A DNA stretch of 64,000 bases from Undaria pinnatifida (Eukaryota; Sar; Phaeophyceae; Laminariales; Alariaceae), in assembly GCA_012845835.1 (NCBI GenBank), contig JABAKD010000004.1, forward strand, positions 5,526,265 through 5,590,264, read 5' to 3'. The notes beneath the pieces are model-generated. The model was not told the origin of the DNA and searched no databases. It was given only the letters and a program-made list of their open reading frames with translations. The translations under genes and the position numbers were made by a program. Below are positions 12,145 through 22,479 of this stretch, in pieces. Within the stretch, counting starts at the first letter, position 1, and each line of letters begins with the position of its first letter.

Positions 12145-12511
12145 ATGCTGCACGTGCGCCTTAGAGCTCTCCCTGGGTTTTGCGGTTCGGTCGCATCGAC
12201 TATATATACCCCCCCAGAAGCTCATGTTGCTTCGGTTTTTGCCGAGATGCTGTCATCGGCAGGATTTTCTTTCGCGTTACTTTTCGAAGTCCAAGAAGTG
12301 GTTAAGAGCGGCACACGAAGGGCTTGTCTCGCCTTGTGACGCTAATGCTAAAATCTACCATAGGATACACGCTCTTGAGATAAAGAGTGGCACGGAGATA
12401 GGAACAGCTAGCAACCGCCTGTTCCGAGGGGCTCTTCTATCGGGTACCCCACAGCATGTCATTCAGGGCAGATATATATACCTGGTGTATACAACCTGCA
12501 TGGCCTATTGA
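12145..12511 (+). other. Unrecognised open frames
   Basis: Two overlapping frames, 12145-12339 and 12224-12511 (64 and 95 codons). The second reads RYFSKSKKWLRAAHEGLV. No family recognised and no splice partner found. It is less repetitive than its surroundings and may be an exon or a transposon remnant. Confidence 0.2.
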
Positions 12512-12739
12512 TCATGCGGCCGGGCGGGAGCGGCATGATCTGCATGATCTGACATGCGTTTCCTGGCTTGGGTATGTACTGCACGTATCCTGCGCAACGT
12601 ATTATATCATAACGACTTTGAATAGGATCTAGACCATCCTATGATCTGCATGATCTACAGTAGCATGATTTCCTGGCTTGGATCTGTACTACACAGATCT
12701 TAGACAACGAATGACATATCATAGCGACAGATATACTGT

Positions 12740-13670
12740 AGGACCTAGATGAAGTAGATCGATGTAGATGATCTAGATCGTGATCTGTCCGATCTATGTA
12801 AGGTAGATTATTTAGATCGTGATCTGTCCGACCTGTATCAGCTAGATGATCTAGATCGTGATCTGTCCGAACTGTGCAAGCTAGATGGTCTACTGTAGAT
12901 CGTGATCTGTCCGACCTGTTGTGACGATGAAGGGTATTTCAGAGCACCAACACCGACATGTACATACAGCAGTCCCAGGTATGCCTTGAGATGTAGCCGA
13001 GGCAGCTCGCGATCGAAAAGGCCAACCAAGCAACGCTTATCCCAACCCACCGGTTGTTTATAATTTAGACTTTTAATTAATATTTAATACTTCGAAGTAT
13101 AGATTATCTATATCTTGATCTGTCCAACCTGTGGAAGCTACATGATCTAGATCGCGATGTGTCCAACCTGTGGAAGCTAGATGATCTAGATCGTGATCTG
13201 TCCAACCTATGGAAGCTAGGTGATCTAGGTCGTGATCTGTCCGACCTGTGGAAGCTACATGATCTAGATCGTGATATGTCCGACCTGTGTAAGCTAGATG
13301 ATAGGTCGTGATTTGTCCAACTGTGGAAGCTAGATGATCTAGATCGTGATCTGTCCAACCTGTGCAAGCTAGATGATCTAGATTGTGATCTGTCCGACCT
13401 GTGGAAACTAGATTATCTCGATCGTGATCTTTCCGACCTGTGCAAGCTAGTTGATCTCGATCGTGAACTGTCCGACTTGTGCAAGCTAGATGATCTAGAT
13501 CGTGATCTGTCCGACCTGTGGAAGCTACATGATCCAGATCGTGATCTGTCCAACCAAGCTAGATGATTTAGATCGTGATCCGTCCAACTTGTGGAAACTA
13601 GATTATCTAGATCGTGATCTGCCCGACCTGTGGAAGCTAGGCGTGATCTATCTAAATCGTGATCTGTATT
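12740..13670 (+). repeat. Minisatellite of about 40-bp units
   Basis: Roughly 20 units of GATCTAGATCGTGATCTGTC followed by C.ACCTGTG.AAGCTAGAT, interrupted at 12920-13085. Encoded Ser/Arg repeats are artefacts. Confidence 0.85.
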
Positions 13671-13859
13671 ACCCCTTCCCCATCGTTTATTAGGCGTGCC
13701 GCGTCCAGTTTCTATTCCACAGCCCCGGGGAGACCCTCCGCCTTGCTGCTCCTACTTTCGGCACCGCGCTGGTCACGCTATCAGTACTCGTAGACATGGT
13801 CGGCATCAGTTTTTTTTTCCCGTGGCATGTGCCACGATAATAGAGGAAGCCTTTTTTTG

Positions 13860-14040
13860 CAGGCATTTTCACGGATCAGGTCACCTCTGGCGGGTCGGAT
13901 CGGAACAGGGGTGACCCGGCCCGACCCGTGATATTTGGAAGCCTCCTGACTCGACACGACGCGCGGGTTTTTTTACTACCTTCTGACCCGACCCGGCCCG
14001 CGTGCCGCGTGCCGGGTCATGATCCGCGAAAAGCCTTTTG
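13860..14040. mobile_element. Short GGGTC-type hAT remnant
   Basis: CAGGC.TTTTCACGGATC at the left and GATCCGCGAAAAGCC at the right enclose GGGTC/GACCC boxes. The flanks TTTTTTTG and CCTTTTTG may be a decayed target duplication. Confidence 0.5.
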
Positions 14041-14334
14041 CCTTTTTGGAGCCAAAATATTTCTGACTACAATACGCGGGTCTCCTGGACTACTAAAACG
14101 TGTGTGCTACGGTAGAGATATGCAGCGCTTTTCGTTGGCTGTGATTTTGTTGTTGTTGTTGTTGTTGTTGTTGTTGGTGGTGGTGGTATGAATATGACGG
14201 TGTAATCCTTCACCCAAGATGGACAGAATGCGTTCGTTTTTAAAGTCATACCTGGTATAACTCATTACATACCTTAGACCACATGACGAGTCTGCTGATA
14301 AAAATCGTTTTGGGCGGGGAGCTTTGAGGCATCG

Positions 14335-14605
14335 GCACGTGCTACGATGGAGGTAGCACTTTTCGTCTGAAACGGTTTTCTGAACGCCGGGTTTCACTTG
14401 ACCCAAAATCGTCAGAAAATATGCCATTTTTTTTTTTGCTTCTCGTTGTATACCTAGGCCATGGGAGTTTTCATCCGGGAATCAAAGCAGTTTTATTTTT
14501 CTCTTAAAACAGTTTTTGGGAGAGGTCTTGAGCTCCCAAACTGAGAAACTTCAGACAAAAAAAAGTCGTGCACCTCTTCCATCATCATCATAGCAAGCGT
14601 CCGTG
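14335..14605. mobile_element. MITE-like family copy
   Basis: Left end CACGTGCTACGATGGAGGTA, the conserved core, and a right end expanded by ATC repeats. It lies just downstream of PEBA. Confidence 0.65.
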
Positions 14606-15041
14606 CTGAAACTGTGAGCGTTTGAAAATGTTGGACGCCACCGTCTCTCGGGCACGCTGCCTGTGGGCGGGTATTTTTATTAGTCCCGGCCGAAATACGG
14701 GCCGTCGCTTCGGTCTTCCTCTGTTTCTGGTCACGCTGACATCGATGACGTTGTTCAAGCTACGTCAATTTCCGTGTGCAGTAACTGCTGAGACGAGTCC
14801 CGCGTCTTGTAGCGTATCCATCCATGTAGCATATGATACTTGAACATAATATCGCAGCCACGGTATCATAAGATAATAAATGGAACGAGCAAACAAAAAA
14901 GGGTACCATAAGCTTTGCAATTCATGGAAGCGATATAAATAATATTTCCCCTGCAATTATGATGTCACACTAACTCCAAGATTCTTGTCCATAAGCATTG
15001 GGATGCAATTCAAAGGGGTTAAATCTTCTTTGGGAACCCAA

Positions 15042-15178
15042 TCTCGACACGCAGCGGCTTCCTACGGCTCGTAAGCAAACGAAAGACCCTCGACCGATCG
15101 ATCCAATCCCGATAGGTAGCGGCGACGGCTTTCGAAACCGAACATAATGCCCTCCATCGATCGATCTCGATACGCAGC
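15042..15178 (-). repeat. Two decayed copies of the PEBA exon 6 3' edge beyond the stop
   Basis: A roughly 63-bp unit covering EGILFDYKP, the stop and the next bases recurs twice downstream, marked by CGATCGATC and CGCAGCG boxes. The middle copy has lost the stop. Confidence 0.7.
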
Positions 15179-15180
15179 GA

Positions 15181-15280
15181 CTATGGTTTGTAATCGAACA
15201 GAATTCCCTCTATCGCCGCTTCTGTCCACTCCGCGCCGTAAAAGCGGGTTAGCATTCCTCGTGCAGGGTCATTTACCCGC
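15181..15280 (-). CDS. PEBA: PEBA exon 6 (terminal)
   Basis: Acceptor TTTCTCAG, entry phase 2. Encodes [18 protein letters not shown], then [11 protein letters not shown] and a TAG stop. Decayed copies of both its 5' and 3' edges flank it. Confidence 0.92.
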
Positions 15281-18200
15281 CTGAGAAAGAAAACAGGACG
15301 GGGAGGCGGAGCGGGAAAAGGGGGGACGGGACGGGACGGGACGGGGGGGGGAGGCGGTCGCCTTAGCGTCGCGCTCAACATTCCCAACGCGGGGTCATTT
15401 ACCCGCCTTGGGAGGGACGCCCGATGGGGAGGGGAAGGGGGGGGAGGGGGGGGGCGTCAGATGCGTCGTTGTAGAGTTGCCTATTAAGAGCACTCCCTTG
15501 GACGAGGTCATGTATCCACCGTAACAGGAAACCCGGATGTGGGGAAAGGAAAGGGCGGCGGGGGGCAGGGGTTCGGGAGGGAGGGGGGGGCAGGTGAATC
15601 ACTTTAAAGTTGCCTAGCATTCCCCGCGCAGGGTCAACATACTGCCTTAGAAGGGATACCGGAGAGGGAGGGGGGAAAGGTGGGGACGGGGGAGGGGACA
15701 GGGGTAGGTGGGCCACGTTACAGTTGCCTCTAAGCTGCTCAATATAATGGGTGCAGTGCGTCCCCCATCGTTTAACAGAGTAGTGACCCACCCAAGATGG
15801 ACCTGACGCATAGGTGGGCCAGAGAGCCAAAGGCAAACTTCCTGCCGCGGAACAAGCCAAGCAAGGAGACAACGCACTCTCACCCCCTACACAGAGTCAA
15901 CTTCGCTTTCGCGGAAAGCGGTTGATTGAGTGGGGGGCACGAGGGCAGCAGCTCCAACCTGGTGCACCCCGGGTCTTGATGCACTGTGAATGCATCACAC
16001 AAGAAAAACGTGGGTGCACTCCTAGCAGGGTTTAAGTTCTGGAAAGGAGCGGTCAAACATCCCACGGAAAGCGCGAAAAACATATCCCGGAAAAAGGTAT
16101 GACCTTCTACTCGCCCCCCTCACCGCCCCCCCCGCCCCTCCCCTACTTTCTCTCCCTTCTCTTCGTATCTCTCTTTCTCCCTGCCTCCCTCTCTCGTTCC
16201 TTCCCCCTCTTCCTCCCTTCCCCAAACCCTTCCTCCCTCCCCCAATTTCCTCCCAAAATTTCCCTGCCTAGCTCCCTAAGAATTCCGTCCATCCCTCCTC
16301 CCCCCCCCCCCCCTCCCCCCAGCGCCTTAGCTCCCTCTCTTCTCCCAGCCCTAAGCGCTTCCGCTGGCTCGCTCCCACCCCCCTGCCGAACGAGTGAACG
16401 GGACCCACACGTTTCATCGACAGGGTATACGGTGGGCCAAAAGGCAAGACCTTCTGAGCACCTTTTGGAAAGTCAGCTCTGACGCAAAATCCACAGAAAG
16501 GGTCGGCAAACTCCAAGCGGCGGTCTTTGGAAGCTCCTCTTCGAACACCAAAAATCCCGCCCAAGTTCATACAACTTGGGCAAATCTACACCTTTTTCGG
16601 GATATTTGACGTTCCAAAATGTTGCAGAAGGTCGTCGGCCTTTTTGCCCACTTTCTACTATGTCGGCGAAAGGGGGGCGGGTTCGGTCCACCCGTACGGG
16701 AATATCAACGACACTGTGAAACAAGTTTCCCAGGACGTGAGCGAGACCACCAGGGTGTTGTTCAAAATTTGTTCCTCGTTTTTTTGTTTTGAGCGATAAC
16801 GGAGATGGAAGTCGAGGTAGATCATATGGTGCGGAGAGAAAAGCCTCAACTGCGCGCGAGGGGAATGATCGTATCACGTAGTGCGCGTATGATGAGTATC
16901 CCCATATATGCTGTCTCTGGAAGTGGCCACACCAGAAATCATTCAGGTTAACTCGAAGCTGACATCACTACACAAGAAAATACGCACAAGGTGCGGGAAT
17001 CAGCCCCACAAGCGGTTCTTAGTAGATGCAGCTGACCCTTCGTCTCACTCGTCGAACACCCCACGGCGCTCCGCGCTTCGCGCAAGCGATATCTGCCTGG
17101 TCGTCGAAAACCCGACGTGCTCTGTCCCGGGCATGGCAGGCGTGCGAGGGTCTATGGTTTTAATCAAGACTACACGGCTATGCGTGAGATGAGTGCCCCA
17201 CCCCCACCCCCGCGCCCATGAACACGCATCCCGCGCTTACTCTAAGGCGACAGTACCGCTCACCGATAGTTACAGTAGTCCGCCTGTCCCGCAGAAATCT
17301 CAGCGAGCGGCCCATCCCCCTCAACAGGTTCCGCCTCCTCCGCGAGGCTGAGGTACTCCCTGAGGTAGTCCATCATCGCGTCAAGCGCTTTCTGCTCGAT
17401 TGCCTGCGGTGATGTTGCCGTCAAGAGTCAAGTATCAGTTTCTAGCCCTATCGTAGCATGCCTCGCTTTGGAAAAAAAAAAAACGTTGCCGTAAACAAAT
17501 GACGACTTTTAGCGTTTACCACACCAAGCACAAGGCGGACTGCTGGCATCTTGGCAGGTGCTTGTTTGATAACTCACCTTCCGAACCACAGCACAATCCG
17601 ACGAGTTGTACGGGACATGCGCGAGCATATACGTCCTACAGCGAAAGGCTCCCAATAGCGCCGGTCCGTCCCAGCCCAATATACCGGCACTATTCAGGCC
17701 ACCGGCACTATTCAGGCCACCGGCACTATTCAGGCCACCGGCACTGTGTAGAATAGGGTTGGTATACGTACAGACTTATTAAAGGACTTAAAAGAGGGAG
17801 TTCCAGTCATGCCGGGCGATTTCACCGTCACTGAAGCGAGCAGTTACACTATTCAACCGGCACTATTGAAGGACTCCCACTCCTACAGCGAAAGGCTCCC
17901 AATAGCGCCGGTCCGTTCCAGTCCAATATACCGGCACTATTCAGGCCACCGGCACTATGTAGAATAGGGGTAGTATACGTAGAGACTTATTAAAAGACTT
18001 AATAGAGGGAGTTCCAGTCATGTCAGGCGATTTCACCGGCACTGAAGCGAGCAGTTACACTATTCAACCGGCACTAATGAAGGCCCCCCACTGTGTAAGC
18101 TTTTTTAATACCGGTATGTGTTTTGCACCCGCGTCCGTGCATCTATACAGGGTGGGGGGATCCCGATAGTCGGATATGTGCCGGCCCAAAATACCGGCAC

Positions 18201-21200
18201 TATTAAGGCTGTTGGCACTATTGGGGAAAATAATTACTATAAGAGGCATAAAAGAACGTTCAAGCCGTGCTTTTGACCGGCACTATAAAGAGCGGTGGCA
18301 CTATTCAACCGGCAATATTCGATACGAGTCGACGAGGGAACAAAAGGATTCAAGTCTTCTCGCAATAAAAACGAAGGCAGGTACGTGCCATAGCGAGCAG
18401 AGGGGAAAAAAAGAGCCTGCTTAAGCGGCCCTGGATCTCAGCTACGTCTACGGGGGAAGAATGAGGAAGAAGAAAGTGCGAATAAAACAAAAGGGATGAG
18501 CTAAACAAATAATGGGAGCCCCCCCCGCTGCACCGATTAACTCTTTCGGAACCCATTCATATGGACCGAAGCGACGGGCGCGATCTAATCAAGAGTCTAT
18601 GGTAGGGAGACCTTGAGGCAGTCCGAGCATCGTCATGCCTCACGCTTGCGTCACAGCTTCCTGCGTCGCAGTTCGAACACATCTCTCCTACACCAGCAGC
18701 TCGGATTGCTTCCTGTGGCCCATGCTGTGGTCGTCAATTGTTTTCGACAAGTTTTGCATCTGAAATTTCATGAAGATAGTTTTACTGCTACGCGCTGAAA
18801 ACTACATGGTTGATACGGCCGCATATCTCGATTGTTTTCTTCGAGTTTTGCGCGTCTCAAAAGTGCTAACAGGCGTTTTTACTAAGGGGTTAGACTGGCG
18901 CCACAATTCTTATATCCCTGGGCCAATCTTGGGGACCATATGCAAACACTTGGAATTAGACCACAGTAGAGGACATTTCAGCATTTGGAAGAACATAAAC
19001 AGGCGTTCATACAAAAGGGGTTAAACAGGGCGCCCCGCCTCTCACCTCCCCCCAGACCAATTCCCGACCAAACTACAAAACACTTGAAGACAGAATAGCG
19101 TATCCTTAGGCGTTGATATAGCGGTTACAGGCGTGATGTAACGGGGCTAAACCTCTCACCTCCCCCGGACCAACCTTGGACCAAATGCAGTGCGAAGAAA
19201 AATACTTCAGCGCGGCCTCTGGTAACTCCCCCCCCCACGGTAGCCCGTCAATGTGCCGTCTGAGGCCGCCCGAGGTACCAAGGAAAACCAAAACACAGCC
19301 GATCGGGTGGGGACGAGGGGTACTTGTGTCACGCATAGACGTAGTCGTATGACCGTAAGCCTTCGCGTCCTTACAATACCGGGACGGAGCAGGTTGGGGT
19401 TCCAAAGACCAGGCAGAATTCACGTGTTCTAAGCGCGAAGCGACGTGAGGTATTCGGCGAGTCGCTCGAAGAGTGAGCTGCATTCTGTTGCTTGCCGTAG
19501 GCATTAGACCACTGACCCACGCATCCCTTTCGAGACGCGGCACCGTTCCTACTCCTAACGCAGGCACCTTCAACCTATTGGCACCGAACACGTTTGTTCC
19601 CTGTAACACGTAAACATTTTTTGCTTAATCTTACATCCTTCGTGTCTCGCCGCCCGCGGCCACCATCTATTAATATCGCCCACGAAGAGGACAGCGCGAT
19701 CGTTTTTCTCGCTGTTATCCACTGGACTAAACTTCTCCATGTTGCATTCGTCTATTTTCCTCATGTCTTGTGAGGCTGACTTCGGCACCTTGTGCGTACT
19801 CTCTTGCATATGAATGACAGCATAAAATCGCTTTTTTCCCGGTGTGGCTACTTCCAGACACAGCAAACGGGCATACCATGTGGCTCGTAGGGCGGCATAT
19901 CATCTACACACTGCGTGATAAGGTCTTGAAACGTATGTATCAGTATGGGCCTGATACGACGTACCCGATTTCACATCTACCTTTCTTTTCGCGGATGTAC
20001 GAGTTGCTTCAGCTATGAAGTAAACGTGTGCCACTTTTGGTTTATGTTTTTTTTGCCCCTAAGGTATTCTTCCGTCTCAGAGTGACTGGAGCCTGTCAAC
20101 AAAAACAACAAAAAAAACAACAACAAATAGCACTCACCTCTTAGCTTCCCGCATGGCCGCCTGCGTCTTCTCGTCCATAACCTGGCCACCGTGCGCGGGC
20201 TGCAAATCTATGCACACCAGATGCACCCCTGGCAAGCTAACCAGGTCCGCTCCGAAGATGGGTAGATCGTAGCTGCAGCCTCAGGCCGCGCCATGTCGGG
20301 GCGGGGTTGGGGGTAGGGATAGGAGCGGGGGGTAGGGTTAGGGTGGGGGGTGGGGGTGGGCGGGTGCAGGGGCGAGGTGCGGGCGGGGTGGAAGTGGGGC
20401 GGGGGTACGGATAGGGGTGGGGGCGGGGGTGGGGGTGGGGGTCGGGGGTGGGAACAAAAAAAAACAAAGACAAAAAAGACAAAAAACACACACATTAAAT
20501 GTGAAGGCAGAAGACGATTAAAAAAATGACACAACAAAATGACAAACAAACAAAAAAGAGACTGTGTAAAAAATAAACAGAACTTAAGAGGGAAAAAAAG
20601 AACCAAAATGAAGAATAAGATAAGGATGAGGGCGAAGATAAAAATCAAAACGGTCACCTCGGGTGCGGGAACATAACGAAGTTAAGCACTTGCGTGGGGC
20701 CGTCGGTCTCGACCAAGGCAGCACGGATCTGGCGGAACTTGGGAGCCCGAAACGCTGTGATGCTCGTCTTAACGCTCTGTGCCGGGTCGCAGTCGCATTC
20801 CCGTCAGGGGGGGGGGGGGGTGGAATGGAGGAGGCATTCGGGGTGGAGGGGAGGGAAGGAACGGAAGAGGGGGGGGGCAGGAGGCATAGTGGGTGGGGGG
20901 GGAGGGAAGGAGAGAGGCATTGCAGGCGGGGGGGGGGGGGGGGGGGGGAGGAAGGCAACGGAGGAGGCATGGGGGGGGGGGAGGGGCGGGGTGGGTGTGT
21001 ACACATTTCATGCATAGCCATAGTCGTAGGGAGGAGGGAGGGAATGGGGGGATCAACGTTCAGGACTATCTACAGGTATATAGACCATACAAGAATAGGT
21101 GCCGGCGCGCTACATGTCTCCTACATGGCAAGCGATAAAACCGAAACCGACGGCAACGCGCGTGGCATCACCTGCTCACCGCGGCCCTTTCTCACCACCG

Positions 21201-21611
21201 CCTTATTGCCTCCCAGCCCTTCCGGAATCAGGTACGGCTCGACCTCCAGCTCATTCTCTAGCAGGCAAAAAAACAACCCAGAAAAACAACCCAAAACCAA
21301 AACCAAAAACCAAAACCAAAACCAAAACCAAAAACCAAAAACCAAACCAAAAACCAAAAACCAAAAACAAACCCAGCAAAATTGTGGCATCACCTGCTTA
21401 CCGCGGCCCTTCCCCACTATTGCCGAGTTCCCCCCTAGCCCTTCCGGAATCGGGTACGGTTCGAGCTTCAGCTCGCTCTCCAGCAGTCCCATGGCACAGT
21501 CGTACAATCTTCGGTAAGACGGTGGGCTAACCGGCTCAGCTGCCGCGGGGGTCTCCGCCGCTTTAGAGGGTGGGTGTGGTTTGCCACCTGCCGCGGAAGC
21601 ATCCGGCGAGG
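15181..21611 (-). CDS. PEBA: Ferredoxin-dependent bilin reductase, PEBA-like (six exons, 5' end unresolved)
   Basis: PebA reduces biliverdin to 15,16-dihydrobiliverdin with electrons from ferredoxin, normally in the plastid. Six exons join with agreeing phases: 21611-21394, 20776-20658, 20272-20138, 19259-19160, 17403-17264 and 15280-15181, about 270 codons, near the usual length of 230-250 plus an N-terminal extension. Family motifs in order: [62 protein letters not shown], then [18 protein letters not shown] and a stop. Asn in VLNF, where PcyA has His, plus RQIRAA and RFYGAEWTE, favour PEBA over PCYA or HY2. The Asp of FGAD is present. All donors are GT and all acceptors AG. The targeting peptide and start codon were not found. 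Fragments of three exons are duplicated in the introns. Known: bilin reductases occur in many algae without phycobilisomes. Family very likely, exact member likely. Confidence 0.87.
15373..15655 (-). repeat. Three decayed copies of the PEBA exon 6 5' edge
   Basis: 15373-15408, 15486-15535 and 15615-15655 each resemble the acceptor and start of exon 6 (VNDPARGML); the last still reads VDPARGML. They are separated by G-rich (plus-strand) spacers. Confidence 0.8.
16900..17205 (+). repeat. Family D copy in PEBA intron 5
   Basis: Starts ATGCTGTCTCTGGAAGTGGC and runs through CGAAAACCCGACGTGCTCTG to ATGCGTGAGATGAGTGCCC. Confidence 0.7.
17264..17403 (-). CDS. PEBA: PEBA exon 5
   Basis: Acceptor CACCGCAG, phase 0; donor CG/GTGAGC, phase 2. 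Encodes [20 protein letters not shown] through [10 protein letters not shown], matching the family's F.DY...YL.L...A and Q..Y..YR segments. Confidence 0.9.
17635..18330. repeat. CCGGCACTATT-box repeat, two long direct copies
   Basis: A 240-bp unit (AGCGAAAGGCTCCCAATAGC, CCGGCACTATTCAGGCCAC, GGAGTTCCAGTCATG) occurs at 17635-17875 and 17883-18080, with more boxes up to 18330. Related pieces at 10275-10400, 47560-48000 and 60058-60130. Confidence 0.7.
18905..19075 (-). repeat. Two decayed copies of the PEBA exon 4 3' edge
   Basis: At 19037-19075 and 18905-18945 the minus strand repeats the end of exon 4 (TTGGTC..GGGGGAGGTGAG) and the intron start containing a TTTAACCCC box. The outer copy has lost the donor. 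Confidence 0.65.
19160..19259 (-). CDS. PEBA: PEBA exon 4
   Basis: Acceptor GGCCTCAG, entry phase 2; donor GAG/GTGAGA, phase 0. Encodes [20 protein letters not shown] and IWSKV, matching the family's LPWGGD.PEEA..FFSP..LWTR block. Two decayed copies of its 3' end lie downstream. Confidence 0.9.
19300..19870 (-). repeat. Family D copy, inverted, in PEBA intron 3
   Basis: The complement of the family boxes is seen at 19310-19560 and 19790-19866. Minus-strand frames here come from the repeat. Confidence 0.65.
20138..20272 (-). CDS. PEBA: PEBA exon 3
   Basis: Acceptor GGCTGCAG, entry phase 2; donor AG/GTGAGT, phase 2. Encodes [15 protein letters not shown] followed by HLVCIDLQP, with the conserved FGAD aspartate. 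Confidence 0.92.
20290..20460 (-). repeat. G-rich tract in PEBA intron 2 (C-rich on the coding strand)
   Basis: GGGGGTGGGGGTGGG-type sequence with one GGGTTAGGG. A second G-rich block is at 20808-20995 in intron 1. Confidence 0.8.
20658..20776 (-). CDS. PEBA: PEBA exon 2
   Basis: Acceptor GGCACAG, phase 0; donor AG/GTGACC, phase 2. Encodes [19 protein letters not shown] and [11 protein letters not shown], the core of the bilin pocket in this family. Confidence 0.9.
21172..21257 (-). pseudogene. Second copy of the PEBA exon 1 end
   Basis: Encodes [18 protein letters not shown] and then VVRKGRGEQ with the same CAG/GTGATG donor. An AG stands ahead in phase 1, so it cannot be added in frame after exon 1. 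An (AAAACC)n tract separates the copies. Confidence 0.8.
21268..21376 (+). repeat. (AAAACC)n tract between PEBA exon 1 copies
   Basis: Irregular AAAACCAAAACCAAAAACC units. Confidence 0.9.
21394..21611 (-). CDS. PEBA: PEBA exon 1 found (N-terminal part of domain)
   Basis: Ends at CAG/GTGATG in phase 0 and encodes [20 protein letters not shown] and IPEGLGG. The 3' boundary is firm. The 5' boundary at an acceptor ending CCTTAG (phase 1) is tentative: the frame stays open upstream to 21891 through Asn-rich low-complexity sequence, so the exon could start further up. Confidence 0.75.
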
Positions 21612-21689
21612 CTAAGGATGACGCCAGGGTTCGACGACGAGGCAGTCGGTGGTAAGTGTCTCTGTGGCCGCTGTTGGTGTTGGTGGTGG

Positions 21690-21840
21690 TCGTCGTCGTC
21701 CTGCGGTTGATGCTGGTGTTGGTGCTGCTGATGTTGATGTTTGTGCTGGTGCTGCTACGCCTACTGCTGCTACGATTGTTGTTGTTGTTGTTGTTGCTGC
21801 TGCTGCTGCCGCCGATTGTGGTGCGGCTAGTGGTGGTGAT
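21690..21840 (+). repeat. TTG/CTG/GGT trinucleotide region
   Basis: Gives the Asn- and Thr-rich reading upstream of PEBA exon 1 on the minus strand; probably intron. Confidence 0.7.
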
Positions 21841-22172
21841 GGAGGTGGGATGCACGCGTCGCGCAGGGGCCGCGGATAGAAATGCCGACACCTAGGGCGG
21901 CAGCGATGCGTAGCGGCGACGGCGGCGGCGGGGACAAGGATGGAGGGGAGAGGGAGGGGCGGGGGGCGGGGGGTAACGCCTATCACAGTAGCAAACCGGG
22001 TATCCAAATAAACTCTGCACTTCCCGCTGCCTTCCAAGCTGTAATCTTACTATATATTTACTTTATCATTGAGGAGTTGCTGGCGTTTGGGGAGGGGTCC
22101 AGGATTAGGTTATAGATAATCGTCACATTTACAAGGGCGCTTCATTCGGCGGGCGTCGCTACGCTCGCCAAC

Positions 22173-22236
22173 CGGAAAACAGAGCAAACTGGGTGAAGCT
22201 GGCAGAGAAGGTGCACGACTTGGCGCAACCGACGAC
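22173..22236 (-). other. Possible upstream PEBA exon
   Basis: A very strong 3' splice site (GTTTTCTTTTCAG) opens a 64-bp stretch, VVGCAKSCTFSASFTQFALF, ending at a GTTGGC donor in phase 1, as needed by the tentative exon 1 acceptor. The same bases read on the plus strand also give a plausible peptide, so this is a weak call. Confidence 0.25.
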
Positions 22237-22479
22237 CTGAAAAGAAAACATGAACATGAACAAGAACCTCCACCAACAGCATGGGCCCAACCCTCAAGAA
22301 CCGCAAAAGGTAGTTTACGCAAATTTCAAGTCATTTTGCCCCAGAAAACACAGGTCCAGTTCTAACATATTGTAATACCGACACACTTGGAAGTACAGTA
22401 CGAGCACCTCTGCGTGGGAGTTGCGGACTCGTGTTCCGCATTCATCGGGCTTTTACATAAAGCTCGAGCAGCTAAAGCC

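Noticed and set aside
12740-13670. CRISPR-like array
   Set aside because: Units of about 40 bp are adjacent with no unique spacers, in a eukaryotic genome; a minisatellite fits.
20663-21517. Plus-strand frame of 284 codons, Gly-rich
   Set aside because: Antisense to PEBA exons 1-2 and to G-runs; the minus strand carries the conserved motifs and splice sites.
21121-21891. Minus-strand frame of 256 codons taken as one protein
   Set aside because: Only 21394-21611 is supported; the rest reads Asn-rich simple repeat and the (AAAACC)n intron.
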